In this document: piece by piece, positions 47,180 through 59,524 of the stretch
Layout of the letters: each line of letters starts with the position of its first letter
Position numbering within the stretch: the first letter of the stretch is position 1
DNA from: Trametopsis cervina
Taxonomy: Eukaryota > Basidiomycota > Agaricomycetes > Polyporales > Irpicaceae
Assembly (NCBI GenBank): GCA_022385755.1
Contig: MU278357.1
Span: 124,001-188,000 of the forward strand
Reading direction: 5' to 3'
DNA length: 64,000 nt
Notes under the pieces: generated by a model
The model's database searches: none
What the model was told of the DNA's origin: nothing
What the model saw: only the letters and a program-made list of their open reading frames with translations
Made by a program: the position numbers and the translations under genes

Positions 47180-48596
47180 ATGTCTCTTGACGTTGGCCCG
47201 TATTCACTCGATGCCTGTACAGGTGACAGAGAAGTGGATACAGGAGAGATGATGTATGTCAACTATAACGCCAACAGTACGTATCATCTATGTGGTAGCT
47301 TCCCACGACCTTGACGTCTGACATGGCAAAGATTCACATGGACCCGCTTCCCCGAGGATTGTGGTGCCGCCGCTGTGGCGGTCAGAGCAGGATCTCAGCC
47401 TGTCATACGACTGCGGTATTACGAAGCTGCCAGAACCCTTTGACGACTTTCTCTATTATCCTGACGGCGTCCCCCCGCCTATATATCCGGATTGGCTTGC
47501 CAGCTTACCTCTTCACGGGCCGGCCCCGAAAGCTTTCGTCGAACGGCCCCTCTATGCAACTGCTGCGTCGCCGCCGCTGGAACCACCGTGCATAGCACCC
47601 CGCGATACCCTTCTCTTCCCAGACTTTGGATCGGTCAAAGCTGTGTCAGATCTGAGTACACGCAATGTACCGCCACTTGCCCATGACGACGAGCTTATAT
47701 TCAACATCTGCGAGGAACTCGATGGGAATGCCTTCATCCACGACTCCATGGGTTTATTTGAAGTACGCAAGTTACGATCCCTTGCACTTTCGCACTTCAG
47801 TGGACTGATCATAGCGGGTTCGATTTTTCAAGCAGCTTGATGTTGTATACCAGCCCCAGCCATCATTCTTCGACCGTCGAGAGCATTCTCCGACCGTCTT
47901 GTCACCTACAGACGACCCACAGCAGTCTGGTTGGGCAACTCAACCTGGATCCCCAGTTCACGCCACGTTCCTCCACCCGGATCAGGGTATATTCCACCCT
48001 TTGATCGCCGATAGCTTCTATGAACACGCCCTAGGGGAAGCTACTGCGGTGCTCGAGGCAGACACGACCGTTGATGTTAGTCCAGACACGAGTTTGCTAC
48101 GCCAACTCTTCGACCTCACTTGGACAGACGAGAACAAGGAGCCTGCTCTACTTTCCAACATCATGCAGGTCGCTCTAGGGTCTAGTACTACGATAGAGGA
48201 GCGTCTGGACCCCGTTCAAGGTGAGATTCACTCGTCCACGATCAGGACATTTGGTGACCATAATGCTTTGGAACAGACCTGGATTCGACCACCTCTCCAG
48301 GGCCGGCATACTACCCCTATGTGTGTCATTTCGAGAATTGTGACAAGAAATTTGGACGGAAGGGGGAATTGACACGACACCTCAAATGCGTCCATCGCAC
48401 TAGCGAAGTTGCACGCAGCTGTCCTGGCTGTGAGAAGAGATTCGCTCGAGCGGATTCCATGAAACGACACCTCGAGAAGGCTCTCGCTAAACAAAAGAGA
48501 CCTTGTGTGAGTTTCGTGGAGTACTGTTACGCCCAGTCCCAGATTTGCGGGGAAGATTGGTGGACTGTGGCTCGAGGCCTCTTGCGGTGGCGTTGA
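47180..48596 (+). CDS. C2H2 zinc-finger transcription factor
   Basis: Probable DNA-binding regulator in the nucleus. Exons 47180-47276, 47332-47762, 47854-48220 and 48277-48596 join in frame to give 404 aa. Start MSLDVGPYSLDACTGDRE. The first 300 residues are acidic, Pro-rich and aromatic (EPFDDFLYYPDGVPPPIYPD, DDELIFNICEELDGNAF), a likely activation domain. Finger 1, CHFENCDKKFGRKGELTRH plus LKCVH, has C-x4-C-x12-H-x4-H spacing. Finger 2, CPGCEKRFARADSMKRH, lacks a second His at the normal distance; the next candidate ligand is a Cys further on, so it is degenerate. A possible 36-nt intron at 48508-48543 is a multiple of three and does not alter the end. The target genes are unknown. Confidence 0.82.
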
Positions 48597-49550
48597 AGGC
48601 GTTTTTTGACGGCATACTTCATGGTGCCCTTTTCCCAGGTTCCGTCATTGACCTTTTGACTCTTCTCTCCTGAACGCATGTAGACCCCGCTGCTTTGAGA
48701 CTATCTATCTATCATTATTTCTTTATTGGATTGGTCATTCGTGTGTTCTTGAAACGTCTATGTGTGTCCCCTCTCGGGTTCGTTCTTGTCGGCTTTATCC
48801 ATGTATCGTTCTACTTGCGCAGAACTGTTAGTTTCGGACGTGCTGCTTATTGATGGTTACTAAACGTATCAAAAATGCATATAAGACGTGATCTTCTCTG
48901 AGCGAAGTCAAGGATGAGATGTTGTATTGCATCTACATACTAACCTACCACTGCATCTTATACTGCTAACGCCGGGCCATAGGCCTGAACATGGCAGAAC
49001 ATATATCAAGTGACGGTTAGTAGAGGGAAAGTGGGGAAAAGAAAGGCTCGTGACAGCAAAGAAGGAGCGGGTGAACGCAGCAGAACTATCGCAGCCAGTA
49101 GGACAGCAAGCCGAGGTAGAAATTCTTTGGTGAACGAGAAAGAAAGCTACGTCGACCTCGTCTCATGACTTACAACAAACTGATATGATTTAGCACACGG
49201 TAATAAACGATTCCGGGGATCTGGTCCCCATCTAGTTAACCTTATAGACGAAACACCTGCCATGTGCATCAGAGGGGATCTCGCTCAGTCGAATGAACGC
49301 CGATTCCTATTGCCATCAGACTCGCTGAACTTTCTTACATGTGGCATTTTTAATATCTGTAGAAACACCGGCCGCTTGTATGCCGTGATCTAAGTATGTA
49401 TGTCGTGAAAAGCTGAACTTTCTCGAGGTCCCGATATTCCCATGTGATATGTCGTGCGACTTCCCCTACACATGCAGCTCATGTTTTGCTCCGTCTTGTT
49501 AAATGCATATGCTTAAAGCCATTCGACGGTCTACCATGCCGAAGGTCAGC
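48597..49550. other. gene-poor interval between convergent genes
   Basis: About 0.95 kb between the zinc-finger stop and the GMP synthase stop. AT-rich in places; no gene or repeat recognised. Confidence 0.45.
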
Positions 49551-51628
49551 TCAACTGGAGATGTGCTAGAGAGATGACACGCTTACAGCGGGGGGCTTAG
49601 ACGAAATGTCGTATGTAATTCGGTTGATACCCTCGACCTCATTTGTTATGCGGGAAGATATCCTACGAAGCACATCGGCCGGGAATACATACCAATCGGC
49701 CGTCATGAAATCTTCGGATGTCACAGCACGAAGAGCGATGACCTGTATAAAACATCAGCAATATGAGGGATATGAAGAGGTCTATATATACCTGCTCGTA
49801 AGTCCTCTTGTCACCCATGACGCCGACGGCTTTAACAGGCAGTAAGACAGCAAAAGCTTGGCTGATCTGATCATACAGCCCAGCCTTGCGAATCTCCTCG
49901 ATATAGATATTGTCTGCCTGTTGAAGGATTTTCACCTGCTCACGAGTCACAGGTCCAAGAATGCGAATTGCAAGTCCGGGTCCAGGGAAAGGGTGGCGTT
50001 GCACGAGATGAGGGGGGATGGAAAGCAGACGACCCAAAGCACGGACTTCGTCTACAGCGCGTCGTTAGAAACGCTGCAAGGTAGAGGATAACGGGATCGT
50101 TACCCTTAAATAGCTCGCGCAATGGTTCAATGAGCTTGAGTTTCATATCCTTCAGGAGACCCCCAACATTGTGGTGCGTTTTTATCGTCGCGCTAGGTCC
50201 TTTGAAGCTGATACTCTCGATGACATCGGGGTACAACGTCCCCTGTAAGAGCCATTCAATCTTTCCCTTGGCTGCCGCTCCTTTCTTCTCTTCCTCCTCA
50301 GCAGCTGCTTCGATCTTGGCAGCCTCTTCCTCAAAGACGTTTATGAACGTATTGCCTATGATCTTACGCTTTTGTTCAGGGTCTTCCACATCTTTCAGAC
50401 GCGAGAGGAAAAGCTCAGATGCATCGACCACTGTCAGATTCACGCCGAGATCTTCGTTCAGCATCTTGTGGACCTGAGCACCCTCATTAAGTCGCAGGAC
50501 ACCGTTATCGACCATGATGGCATGGAAGCTACAAACGAGGTTACTCTCTTAGATTCGTGACGTACGATGTAGACATACCGATCACCGATTGCCTCGTGCA
50601 TGAGCTTCGCGGCCACCGTGCTGTCGACACCACCGCTAACAGCACCAATCACACGGCCTGTTGGTCCGCAGATTTCTCGTATCCTCGCAATCTCCTTTCC
50701 AATGAACTCTTCCTGAAAGGGGCAGATACCGCAATCAGTTAGAGCCCCACTGGTCATATCAGGCGCAAAGGACTCGCCATAGTCCAGTTCGTCTTGCATT
50801 GACAGATATCAAGCACGAATCGCCCAATGACCTGTTTGCCTTGCGTTGAGTGCGTGACTTCGGCGTGGAATTGAATGCCGTAGAAAGGTTTGGAGTTATG
50901 TGCTATCGCAGCGTAAGGGGCGGTTTGAGTTGTTCCGATGACGTGAAAATCTGAAGGCATTTCAGAGAGTTGGTCTCCGTGGGACATCCACACCTGACTT
51001 TGTGAGTCAAACACTAAGAGTTGTTTTTATTGATGAGTTACCTGCATCTCATCTCCGAGGCCCTCAAAGAGTGCATCGACGCTACCCCCAGAAGTTCCAA
51101 ATTTCTGCACTTGAAGCTGCGCAAAGCCGTATTCCCGATGATCACATTTGGTGACCTTGCCCTGCATGTTCCATGCTATCTCCTACTTGTTTGCATTCTT
51201 GAATATGACGCAATATGACCCTCGCACACCACGGGACGTACCTGCAACCCGTAACAAATGCCCATTACGGGTACACCCAGTTCAAACACAGCGGGATCCA
51301 CATGAGGAGCATCCTCGTCGTAAACTGAGTAAGGAGATCCCGACAGGATAATTCCTACATTACGAAAGGGTGCTCAGGTCCGCAGGTCAAAAGAGAGAAC
51401 AATACCTCCACATACCTTTTGGTTTGAAGGGGACATCCTTAATCTTCTGGGTGCAGGGCATAAGCTCTGCGTAGACGTTGAGTTCGCGACATCGGCGCGT
51501 GATAAGATGACTATACTGCAGAGATGAGTATTCATCAGCTCGAGAACATCAAAGATTGTTATGGGACAGACCTGGGAGCCAAAGTCAAGGATAAGAATCG
51601 TGTCAAACTGGTCGTGGATCTCGGCCAT
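49551..51628 (-). CDS. GUA1: GMP synthase (glutamine-hydrolysing)
   Basis: Last step of GMP synthesis: XMP + ATP + glutamine gives GMP. Start [19 protein letters not shown] at 51628; the longer open frame upstream has no better ATG. Class I glutamine amidotransferase domain: [24 protein letters not shown] (nucleophile Cys), SHGDQL and FHAEVTHS with the His and Glu of the triad. ATP-pyrophosphatase domain: [20 protein letters not shown] (the SGGVDS P-loop), IKTHHNVGG, then [20 protein letters not shown] and [14 protein letters not shown]. The dimerisation domain ends TYDISSKPP. At least six introns of ordinary size. The last coding exon is tiny, so the exact C-terminus (PPAHISS in my reading, stop at 49551) is less certain than the rest. 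Confidence 0.95.
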
Positions 51629-52065
51629 GGCGGATGGTGAGGGACAAAAAGTCAAGTGCAAGAAAAATTCGCCACCGACTGGGAGAATGGATTATGGGCG
51701 CTTGTGATCAGGCGAATAACGTTTCAGTTACTTCAGGATTGCTTTGCGCTGCACTATGTAGTACATACCGTGTTGCTCAAGCCAGCGTGCACCTCTCCCT
51801 GCAACATACTCTCTCCGTGAATCTAGGCTTAACTCGTTTCCCCTGATGTTGCCCAGCATTCGAATCCAGTACATGTTTTGTAACGCGGGAGTGGCCGTTT
51901 AAGTCCGACGGGTGCAACTCTCCCTGACATCCCCATCCCACAGCAGACCCAACCATACATCACAGACCACTGTCGTAGACACAGCTTCCCAAAAAGTAGT
52001 ATCGAACAGGTAACATACTCACACTCTATGCAGCTCATAACTGAGGTCGATATGTGTAGGTCATA
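51629..52065. promoter_or_regulatory. divergent promoter region of GUA1 and the PrpF-like gene
   Basis: 437 bp between the two start codons. No gene seen. Confidence 0.4.
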
Positions 52066-53322
52066 ATGAGCTACAACTTACTTGCGAGATGCAGGCAGGC
52101 ATCATTGCCTTTTCGGAGCCGCATGCAGCCTCAGCTGTCCTCTCAGCTTCATCGCCTCGCCGCTAATCCGTTACCCTCAACATTCCTAAGAGGGGGAACT
52201 TCAAAAGGCATCTTTCTGAACCGTGAACTCCTCCCTGAAGATCCAGCACATTGGGACCCCATCTTCCTGGGTATAATGGGCTCGCCTGACCCTGAGCACG
52301 GAAGGCAGCTAAATGGCATGGGCGGAGGGATCTCAAGTTTGTCGAAGATATGCGTGGTTGAGCGACCAAGCGAGGTTCAAGCTGCCGAGGGGATCGACGT
52401 GGTCTATACCTTCGTTCAGGTCGGCATCCGCGATTCATCCATAGACTACTCAGGCAATTGCGGCAATCTCTCCAGCATGATAGGTGTCTTTGGCGTAGAT
52501 GAAGGCATCTGTAATCCTCGCCCTGAGCGGCTGAATGAGGCAACAGGCGAAGCAGTCATACGATCTCTCAACACCAACACCAACAAAATTGTTGAGACTA
52601 CATTCCCTATTGTTTCCGCATCGGGGAACATAACACCCTTACTCGACTTGCCACAGGCCTCTATGGCAGGCGTACCTGGGAAAGCGTCTCAGATAATATT
52701 GGACTTCGTATCTCCTGCCGGAGCACGGACGGGAAAGCTCTTACCTACCGGAAATGCAGTCGATCACATCGACATTGAAGTTCGCGGCCGTGTCTCACGA
52801 ATCAGGGCATCCTTAGTGGATGCAACTAACCCTACTATCTTCATCTCATATGCGGAGTTACATGACGCCCTCCAGCTCAAACCTGATCAAGCCATTGACT
52901 TCCACGACGACTATGTTTGCGACCTAATGGAGATCATCCGACAACAAGGGGCTACTCTCATGGGTCTCGACCCTTCAGCGCAAGCACAGCCCAAGATCGC
53001 TGCACTCAGTGTGCCGTCGAACGGAGACGAGGAGGCAGACATACGTATCCAGGCATTCTCTATGGGAGTTCTACACAAAGCCGTGCCGATGACGGTTGGC
53101 CTATGTCTTGGTGTCGCGGCAGGGGTTCAGAATACTTTAGCTCATGAGATTGTTCAGCGCACCCGTCAGAAACGACCCCGATCTACAAACGGCCTTGTGA
53201 CCATGCGGCACGCTGGTGGAACAGTCGATGTCGGCTCGAAGTTCGACTCGGATGGGACGGTGCTGAGCGCCCGGGTCATACGTACTGGGCGACGACTAAT
53301 GAAGGGGGTAGTGTGGTGGTAA
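52066..53322 (+). CDS. PrpF-family isomerase
   Basis: Members of the PrpF/DUF453 family catalyse allylic isomerisation of tricarboxylates, such as 2-methylaconitate isomerase in propionate use or 4-oxalomesaconate tautomerase. A single uninterrupted exon of 418 aa, unusual here where most genes are intron-rich. The N-terminus MSYNLLARCRQASLPFRSRM is Arg/Ser-rich and could be a mitochondrial presequence. Signature blocks: STFLRGGTSKGIFLN, GRQLNGMGGGISSLSKICVV, DYSGNCGNLSSMIGVFG (the conserved Cys is often catalytic in this fold), KLLPTGNAVDHIDIE and the end MRHAGGTVDVGSKFD. Length fits the family. The fungal substrate cannot be told from sequence; a role beside the methylcitrate cycle is a reasonable guess. 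Confidence 0.9.
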   Translation: MSYNLLARCRQASLPFRSRMQPQLSSQLHRLAANPLPSTFLRGGTSKGIFLNRELLPEDPAHWDPIFLGIMGSPDPEHGRQLNGMGGGISSLSKICVVERPSEVQAAEGIDVVYTFVQVGIRDSSIDYSGNCGNLSSMIGVFGVDEGICNPRPERLNEATGEAVIRSLNTNTNKIVETTFPIVSASGNITPLLDLPQASMAGVPGKASQIILDFVSPAGARTGKLLPTGNAVDHIDIEVRGRVSRIRASLVDATNPTIFISYAELHDALQLKPDQAIDFHDDYVCDLMEIIRQQGATLMGLDPSAQAQPKIAALSVPSNGDEEADIRIQAFSMGVLHKAVPMTVGLCLGVAAGVQNTLAHEIVQRTRQKRPRSTNGLVTMRHAGGTVDVGSKFDSDGTVLSARVIRTGRRLMKGVVWW

Positions 53323-53496
53323 TACATTGCGTGTCAGTCAAGGTATAAGGAAAGCCAGAAACATAATTGCAATGGCTGTAATATTATACATAACTAATGT
53401 GGATGAAGCTACATTGTCCAATGCAAAGCAACACGACAACTAGTAAAAATACAACGTTTGATATGGTCGGTGGATGAGAGAATGAAAGGAATGCTC

Positions 53497-56400
53497 TCAA
53501 GATGCAACAGCTTGACCTCGACCCCTTCCTCTGAACCCACCTCGAGGCCCTCCCCTTCCCCTTTCCGAATTACCTCCCCCGCGCCCGCGGAAGGGGAAAC
53601 CACCCCGAGGGACGGCTTGTCCTCTACCGAGAATTTGAGGTGCAGATCCCCCGCGTTGACTGTGAGGTCTATGTGACTGCGCATGTCCATTAGCTTCGTG
53701 ATTATCGTGTAAGCTATTATCTTGGAATTGGTTGAACCCCCCACGTCCCCGCCCATTCTGATGATTGTGGACTGCGCCACGACCACGATGGGGATTTGAC
53801 ATGATATGCACGGGTGCACCCTGTATCTGCGGCGCTGGTCGGAAGCCAGACGCTCCCTGCTCGCCGGGTGGAGGTTCGATGGCGGGGCGAGGTCCAATGC
53901 GTGGTTTGAATGGCTGCTTGGAACCCTGAGCAACGCTTGATGCTATGAACTGAGGATTGCTCAAGTTCAAACATGAAGTGAATTCGACTGTTGAGCCACG
54001 GTAGTGAGAACATCTGGCATAAGGACTTAGATTGATATTCAATTCTCAGGAAAAACGTAATTCACCTGTCCCCGAGAGTTGTGCCTGCCATGAAGGCTAC
54101 GTCCCACACAACATCCATAGACTTCGCGTTCAGTCCAATAACGACACCCTTGACAGAGAGAGGGACTGCTCCAGAATCTTGTATCATAGTAACACGATCT
54201 CCTAATGCGAAATGTTGTGTCTGAAGGCGGTACGCGGCGTGTGCAGGCTTAAGAACTGCCTGGCGAGGGATGCCCTTCACCATGGCTTTCTTGATGCCAT
54301 CGGCAGACTGCTTAGCTGTAAGGCTGTCTGCCAGAGCTTCAATCTCCTTCACCGTATCCTATCATATCAACAGGCAGTCAGTTACTGAACTACCATAGAG
54401 TATCATCAAATGTACCTTCTTCAGTTGATCGCAGAAGAGAGATACTGGTTCGAAAGCACGGACACCTTTGGACTGTAACCAGTCCTTCACTTCTTTGATT
54501 TTACTGTCTGCGATATCTTCTGCAAAGATATCCGAAGCGCGAGCCATAGCTAAGATTTATTTGTAAGGCGTCAAATAGATTCGAGGATGTAAGAATATTC
54601 ACCGTCCGTGCGCATGTGCAGTGCTTTCATAACCTCAGGGAACTTCGCCTTATACTCCTTCAGAAGACCTACAGCCTTATCACTGAACTCCCAGTGCCGT
54701 CCATTCTTGCGGGAGTAGTCAATGACTTTCATACCCTTGGCCTCGAACTTGATACTAAGCCCCAAATTGTGCTTGTGGCCGTCAGATGTAAGGACCATGA
54801 AGCTCGACATGATCTTCGCTACTGCCATGCCAGAAAGACCAGTCATGTCGGATACTTCGTAGGATGGATAATAATCCTGCGCGGAGCGATTTGTCACAAT
54901 CTCACGGAACTGAGCGTTCTCGTTTGCGCTGTTCGGGAAGAACTGTGGAAGGAGTATTAGAGAGATAGTAATTTGCTTGCGCGAACTTACTGCTAGAATA
55001 ATAGACAATTGGTCCTTCGTGGTCTCCGAAACTTGCGCGGCGACGCCATACGCGTGTTCGCCGAGGAAGAAGACTTTGCTACCTTCAGGGAACTCCTCAG
55101 ACAACGGAGGGGCTTCCTTCTCTACATAGCGCGGATCTTCGGAGGTAACTTCAGTGACCGCCATCTGCAGAGCTTGTTCAGTTTCCTTTTCGGGGCCCTC
55201 ATATTCTTTCACTAATGCGCCATCGTCCAAGCGTTTGAGACCTTGGAATGTACACGTCAGTCCCGGTTCTAGATAAGCATATCGTGTTAAGCAGACCTTT
55301 CAAGGGACGGATATGAAGGATAACTTCAATATCTCCTGTCAGCACACCACATCTCTTCGAATAGAAATGTTCGATCCTCTCCGCTTTAGACTTCCAAAGC
55401 CCTAGCCCCTGGGGACTGTGTGGGTTGGATATCACCTTCGGCGGGTTTCCGGGAGTGACAACCATCTTCTCATATTTGAATAATGGATCTGAGATAGCAA
55501 CAATTTTGCCCTCTTGCAAGAACGGCCAATTGATAAAAACGCGCTCCCCGATGAGTTTCTTCGCAACATCCTGGAACTTCTTTCCTTCGAAGCGGTTCTG
55601 TATATGGACAACCATTGACTGGTTCCGGCTGTCGGAACCATGGACGTTGACATGATGGTGGCCAAGAGAAGCGGTATGCGGCAGAGTTTGCAAGGAGGGG
55701 AATCCAGCTAATGCTTGTGCGCCAAGGAAGACACCATCACAAAGGCCTTCGACAAGATGGAGACCGTCGAGCGTTGGGAGATCGAAAGGCTCCATGGAGC
55801 AAGTACAGCGGTGCAGAGCAGGGAAGAAACCGGGAAGAGATGATGGGTACACAGTGGGCTCGCCAGGATTGTAGGTAAACTTGGTGGATGTGCCATAACT
55901 GTTTCTTTGCCGTTCATCTTGCGTAAGGCGATGCTCCCGTGCTATACAACCATGTCCACTGTATCAAATTTTAATGTTAGATATGTCTTTTATGCCACTC
56001 ACAAGTCATAGCTTTCAGTAGTCGCTTTTCATCAATAAAAGGGATCTTCACAACAGCCTCCCATTCCTGCTTCTTGCCGTTCAGATCTGATTCAAACTCT
56101 GAGGGATAGAAGTCGAGGATAGGAGAGTTGGCATCATCCATGAGGTCCTGATACGCCGAGGGTATCAGTTCCTTACTGGCTGCGGGCAATACACCCATCA
56201 GCTGCTCGAAGGGCCTAAATGGCTTCCCTAGGTCAAAATGGAAAGTCATCTTGTCGACGGACTTGAGGTCTGCAATACGTCCGTCGGTAAGTAACAAGGG
56301 AATGAGCACGTTAAGCTCACCTGAGATTCGTGGGGCATAGTGGTAGTTATAGAACCAACTCCACGATGCTACGCCACTGTAATAGTAATGCATAACCCAC

Positions 56401-58612
56401 TGCATACCCTCCACATAGCGGTACGTCAAGTCGTGCATCGCTTGTGGGTCGTCGTAGGATATCTCAAGTTTGCCCTATGGAGGAGATATCAGGAGAATTT
56501 TTGTTACCAACTCGACCATATCATACCTTGTAGTATCCGCGTTTCCACTCGTCCATCTTCGCCTTGACGGAGGACTCGTACCGTGCGTCAAAGTCCCCAT
56601 CCTGATCATCTTTCAGAACTTTGGCCTTGTCGTACTTCGCCAACACACGATCAACAGCAGCCCTGCTTTCTTCATCCTCTTCGTCCTCCCATTCCTCGTC
56701 AGTCTCGTCCTCCCCAGCCTTTCCGTTCTCATCGCTCTCCGGAATTGGCTCGTCAAGTTCGCCAGGGAAACGCCAAGTGACCAGATTCTGGTCCTGCTCG
56801 TCATATTCATCCCAGGTCAAGGATAGGTGGAGATCATCTGCGAGGTCGTTTATGAACTTGCGATCACCAGCAGGGAAGTTATTAGGCATGCAAAGACGCG
56901 ATTTCCGCAAGTGCGCTTGAGAACCAGGCACTCGATGATCCAGGACGAAACTCTGGACCTGCTCGAAGATCAGTCGTTGGCTCCTGGTTAATGCTAAAGA
57001 AAACGGGGATCAGCGGTTAATTGAGAGCTGCAGGGCCTCACTGACTAAGTTTCTGCCGGTTCCTGCCCGACTCAATCTCCTTTACATGCTTCGCCTGTTT
57101 TCCCTTATACCAATTTAAATCTGCATACTCCTTCTCAAACACCTCCTGTTCCCATTGCGCCATCTCATCTAGGATCACCTGTAGACGCTTCGTGTTGATG
57201 GTACCACTTTCATTGATATACCCCTCTAACAACGAAAAGTCAGTCCGTCTAAGGAGTACTTGCATGGCAAAACTCTCTCACCGAGCGAGGGTAACGATTT
57301 CTTGTAGACATCGAACAACTTCTCCAACCCATTCTCGTGTATGTGCAAATCAGGCAAATTCGGCAGGAAGTCATTGCCTACAAATACTGCGAGGAGGATG
57401 AAGTCGTCGATGACACGTTCCAGGTTATACGGGAAAGGGAGGACATGTTCAATGTCTTTGAATTCCAGGTCAAGGTACTCCCGCATAAGCGTAAGATGTA
57501 GCAGGTAGAAATTGATGGACTCCAGACTACAGGGACAAAAATTCAGTATGCTGCTTGTGATGACCCAGAGTAAGCGCACCTCTGCTTGCCCTTGTTTTTG
57601 GATGCCGGCCCAAACTTAACTTCCTCACGTAGCAGACAAAAGTGCGGATCATGGCTGAGTAGACCCAACATGATTAGGTCGGCGTCCAGGCCGTACAGAC
57701 AGTGTCGGATATTTGGGTCGTAATCGGGCTGTGCACGAGACAGACGGATGTACTCCATGATTTTGTGCTCACCCTCTCCCGGTACTTCGTGTCCCGATAA
57801 CACCACAGTAACCTCACGCCAATTTGCGTCCTCCGTAATCTTCTTGTTGACGAAGTATCGTAGCTGCTCAGATAGCTTGGCCATGAACACCGTCCCTGAA
57901 CCATGGTAACATGAGTATCGGTATCCAGTGGGAGCATAGCTACCTCACCTGGTGTTATACAATTGCTGTCAAACGCCTTCTCCTCCGGCAACTTCTCTCC
58001 CTTGCGCTCCGCCTTCTCTCTTACTTCCCTGGCCTCTTTTGCGGTTCTGAAACGCCTGCTTCGCTGCTGGTTCATCTTCGCCCGCGGCGCAACACCATCG
58101 ACAGCCATGAAGAACATCTTCTTCGGCTTAATCTTGCTAAAGAGATGGTCGACATATGCGAAGATTGAAGTAAATATCTGCTCTTCGGACATTCGGAAAT
58201 GGGCATCCCCATCGTTGGGGTGAGAGCCTGTTTCTATGGGTAAGCATAGGATGAACAGGAAGGTCTTGAGTTCTTACAGTTATGTATAATGCCGTTGAAG
58301 TCGACATATAGGTTATCTAGAGGAACTGTTCAGCATTGCCACTGAACGTACGAAGAGGACACTGACCGAATTCTGGTATCTTGTTCTCTTGAATGAGTTG
58401 AGACGTAAGCGGATAACGCTCCCTACATGGATATTAGCAATAAGTAGCGGCAGTAGCAACGTTCTGCTTACGATATATATCTGAAGAACTGGGGTGGCCA
58501 TTTAAGCTACTGTCATTGGGAGACTACTAGTGTATGCGTACCTTCGGGATACCTTGAACGAGATGGTGTTAGAATTGCTTTGTCCAGATGTGATAAAAGA
58601 TAACGCACCCAT
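53497..58612 (-). CDS. XRN1: 5'-3' exoribonuclease Xrn1
   Basis: Processive cytoplasmic 5'-3' exonuclease that degrades decapped mRNA. The N-terminus, spliced across four very small exons (58609-58612, 58542-58552, 58472-58488, 58367-58422) and then 58278-58316, reads MGIPKFFRYISERYPL and continues NLYVDFNGIIHNCSHPNDG. Further conserved blocks are FFMAVDGVAPRAKMNQQRSR, HEVPGEGEHKIMEYIRLSR, GLDADLIMLGLLSHDP and GNDFLPNLPDLHIHENGLE. Acidic residues in these blocks form the two-metal active site. The Xrn1-specific helical and D1-D4 regions follow (YRYVEGMQWVMHYYYSGVASW, FEQLMGVLPAASKELIPSAY). The C-terminal tail is RGG-rich (GGFPFRGRGGGNSERGRGG) and ends QAVAS. Roughly twenty introns. The RGG tail should aid RNA or protein binding. 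Confidence 0.93.
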
Positions 58613-59524
58613 CCTGCCCTCGTAAGATACAACTCCTAATGCTACAGGTCAACTTGCAGTGCAAGCTGTGGATTGTGACTGTCTCGGATAGACGGTGTTG
58701 ATGGCCAATCCACTTTGAATGGGTTTTCCCACGGTGCTGTGGAGCAGGATAGATCCTCCTGTTCGTGACGTGATTTACTACTGACCACCACGGCGCATGT
58801 ATATCTATCCGTTTACCGCATATACAAACTCGAAGTGTTCTCCTAAACTACTGAATCACATTTTCGCTGAGCTCATTTCTCTTTTGGTTGAACGCAGGCT
58901 CAATCCTTAATCGTGCCAGCATCATAAGCAGGATACTATAGCAAACTTATCTTAACCTCTTCAATAAAATGAGACATATCTCAAACAAAGTACGATCAGT
59001 ATTCAGTCGAGGGCTGTAACCCCAATACAAGGAATATGCAGTCACAAGACCTCTGGTTGTTTTCCCGAGATCGGGTTCTCACTCATGTCTCCTCTATACC
59101 TACTGGTAGCCACCATAGGTTGGTGTTCCACTTTACGGTGAAACCCGCTATTGAGCAAAAATGCTAGTAACAATCCTGCGTGGTGAGATTTAGTATTCTT
59201 TAGGACTCCAGCCTATGAGGCTGACATTGCGCGAAACTTAGAACATGCCAATGGATCACCTGTGCATTGATCACCACTGACGGCAGAATTACGAACACCA
59301 ATTTGTATGGCGCCTTGTGTACAATGCGGCTGAAGCTATGACTTTGCCACCACTGCATTACCTCTGTCCATGAACAGCTCGTGAGTATTACTCTATCACG
59401 TGAATCGCGTCATTCCCCCTTCCCTTCGCGCAACCCTCGTAAAGGCATCATCTTGAGGAAACCGTTATAAAAGGCATGATAGCCACAGCATATCTCAGCC
59501 GCGCAGACCCAGTCACTATTCACC
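58613..59524. other. gene-poor interval, divergent promoters
   Basis: About 0.9 kb between the XRN1 start (minus) and the dioxygenase start (plus). The only element I recognise is the TATA box at 59466. No gene seen. Confidence 0.45.
59466..59472 (+). promoter_or_regulatory. TATA box of the TauD-type gene
   Basis: TATAAAA on the plus strand, 59 nt upstream of the ATG of the dioxygenase gene. Sequence and distance suit a core promoter of a regulated gene. Confidence 0.55.

Noticed and set aside
58313..58501. Minus-strand frame starting MATPVLQIYI as the XRN1 N-terminus
   Set aside because: It is out of frame with the conserved FFRYISERYPL; the spliced microexon start gives the family N-terminus exactly.
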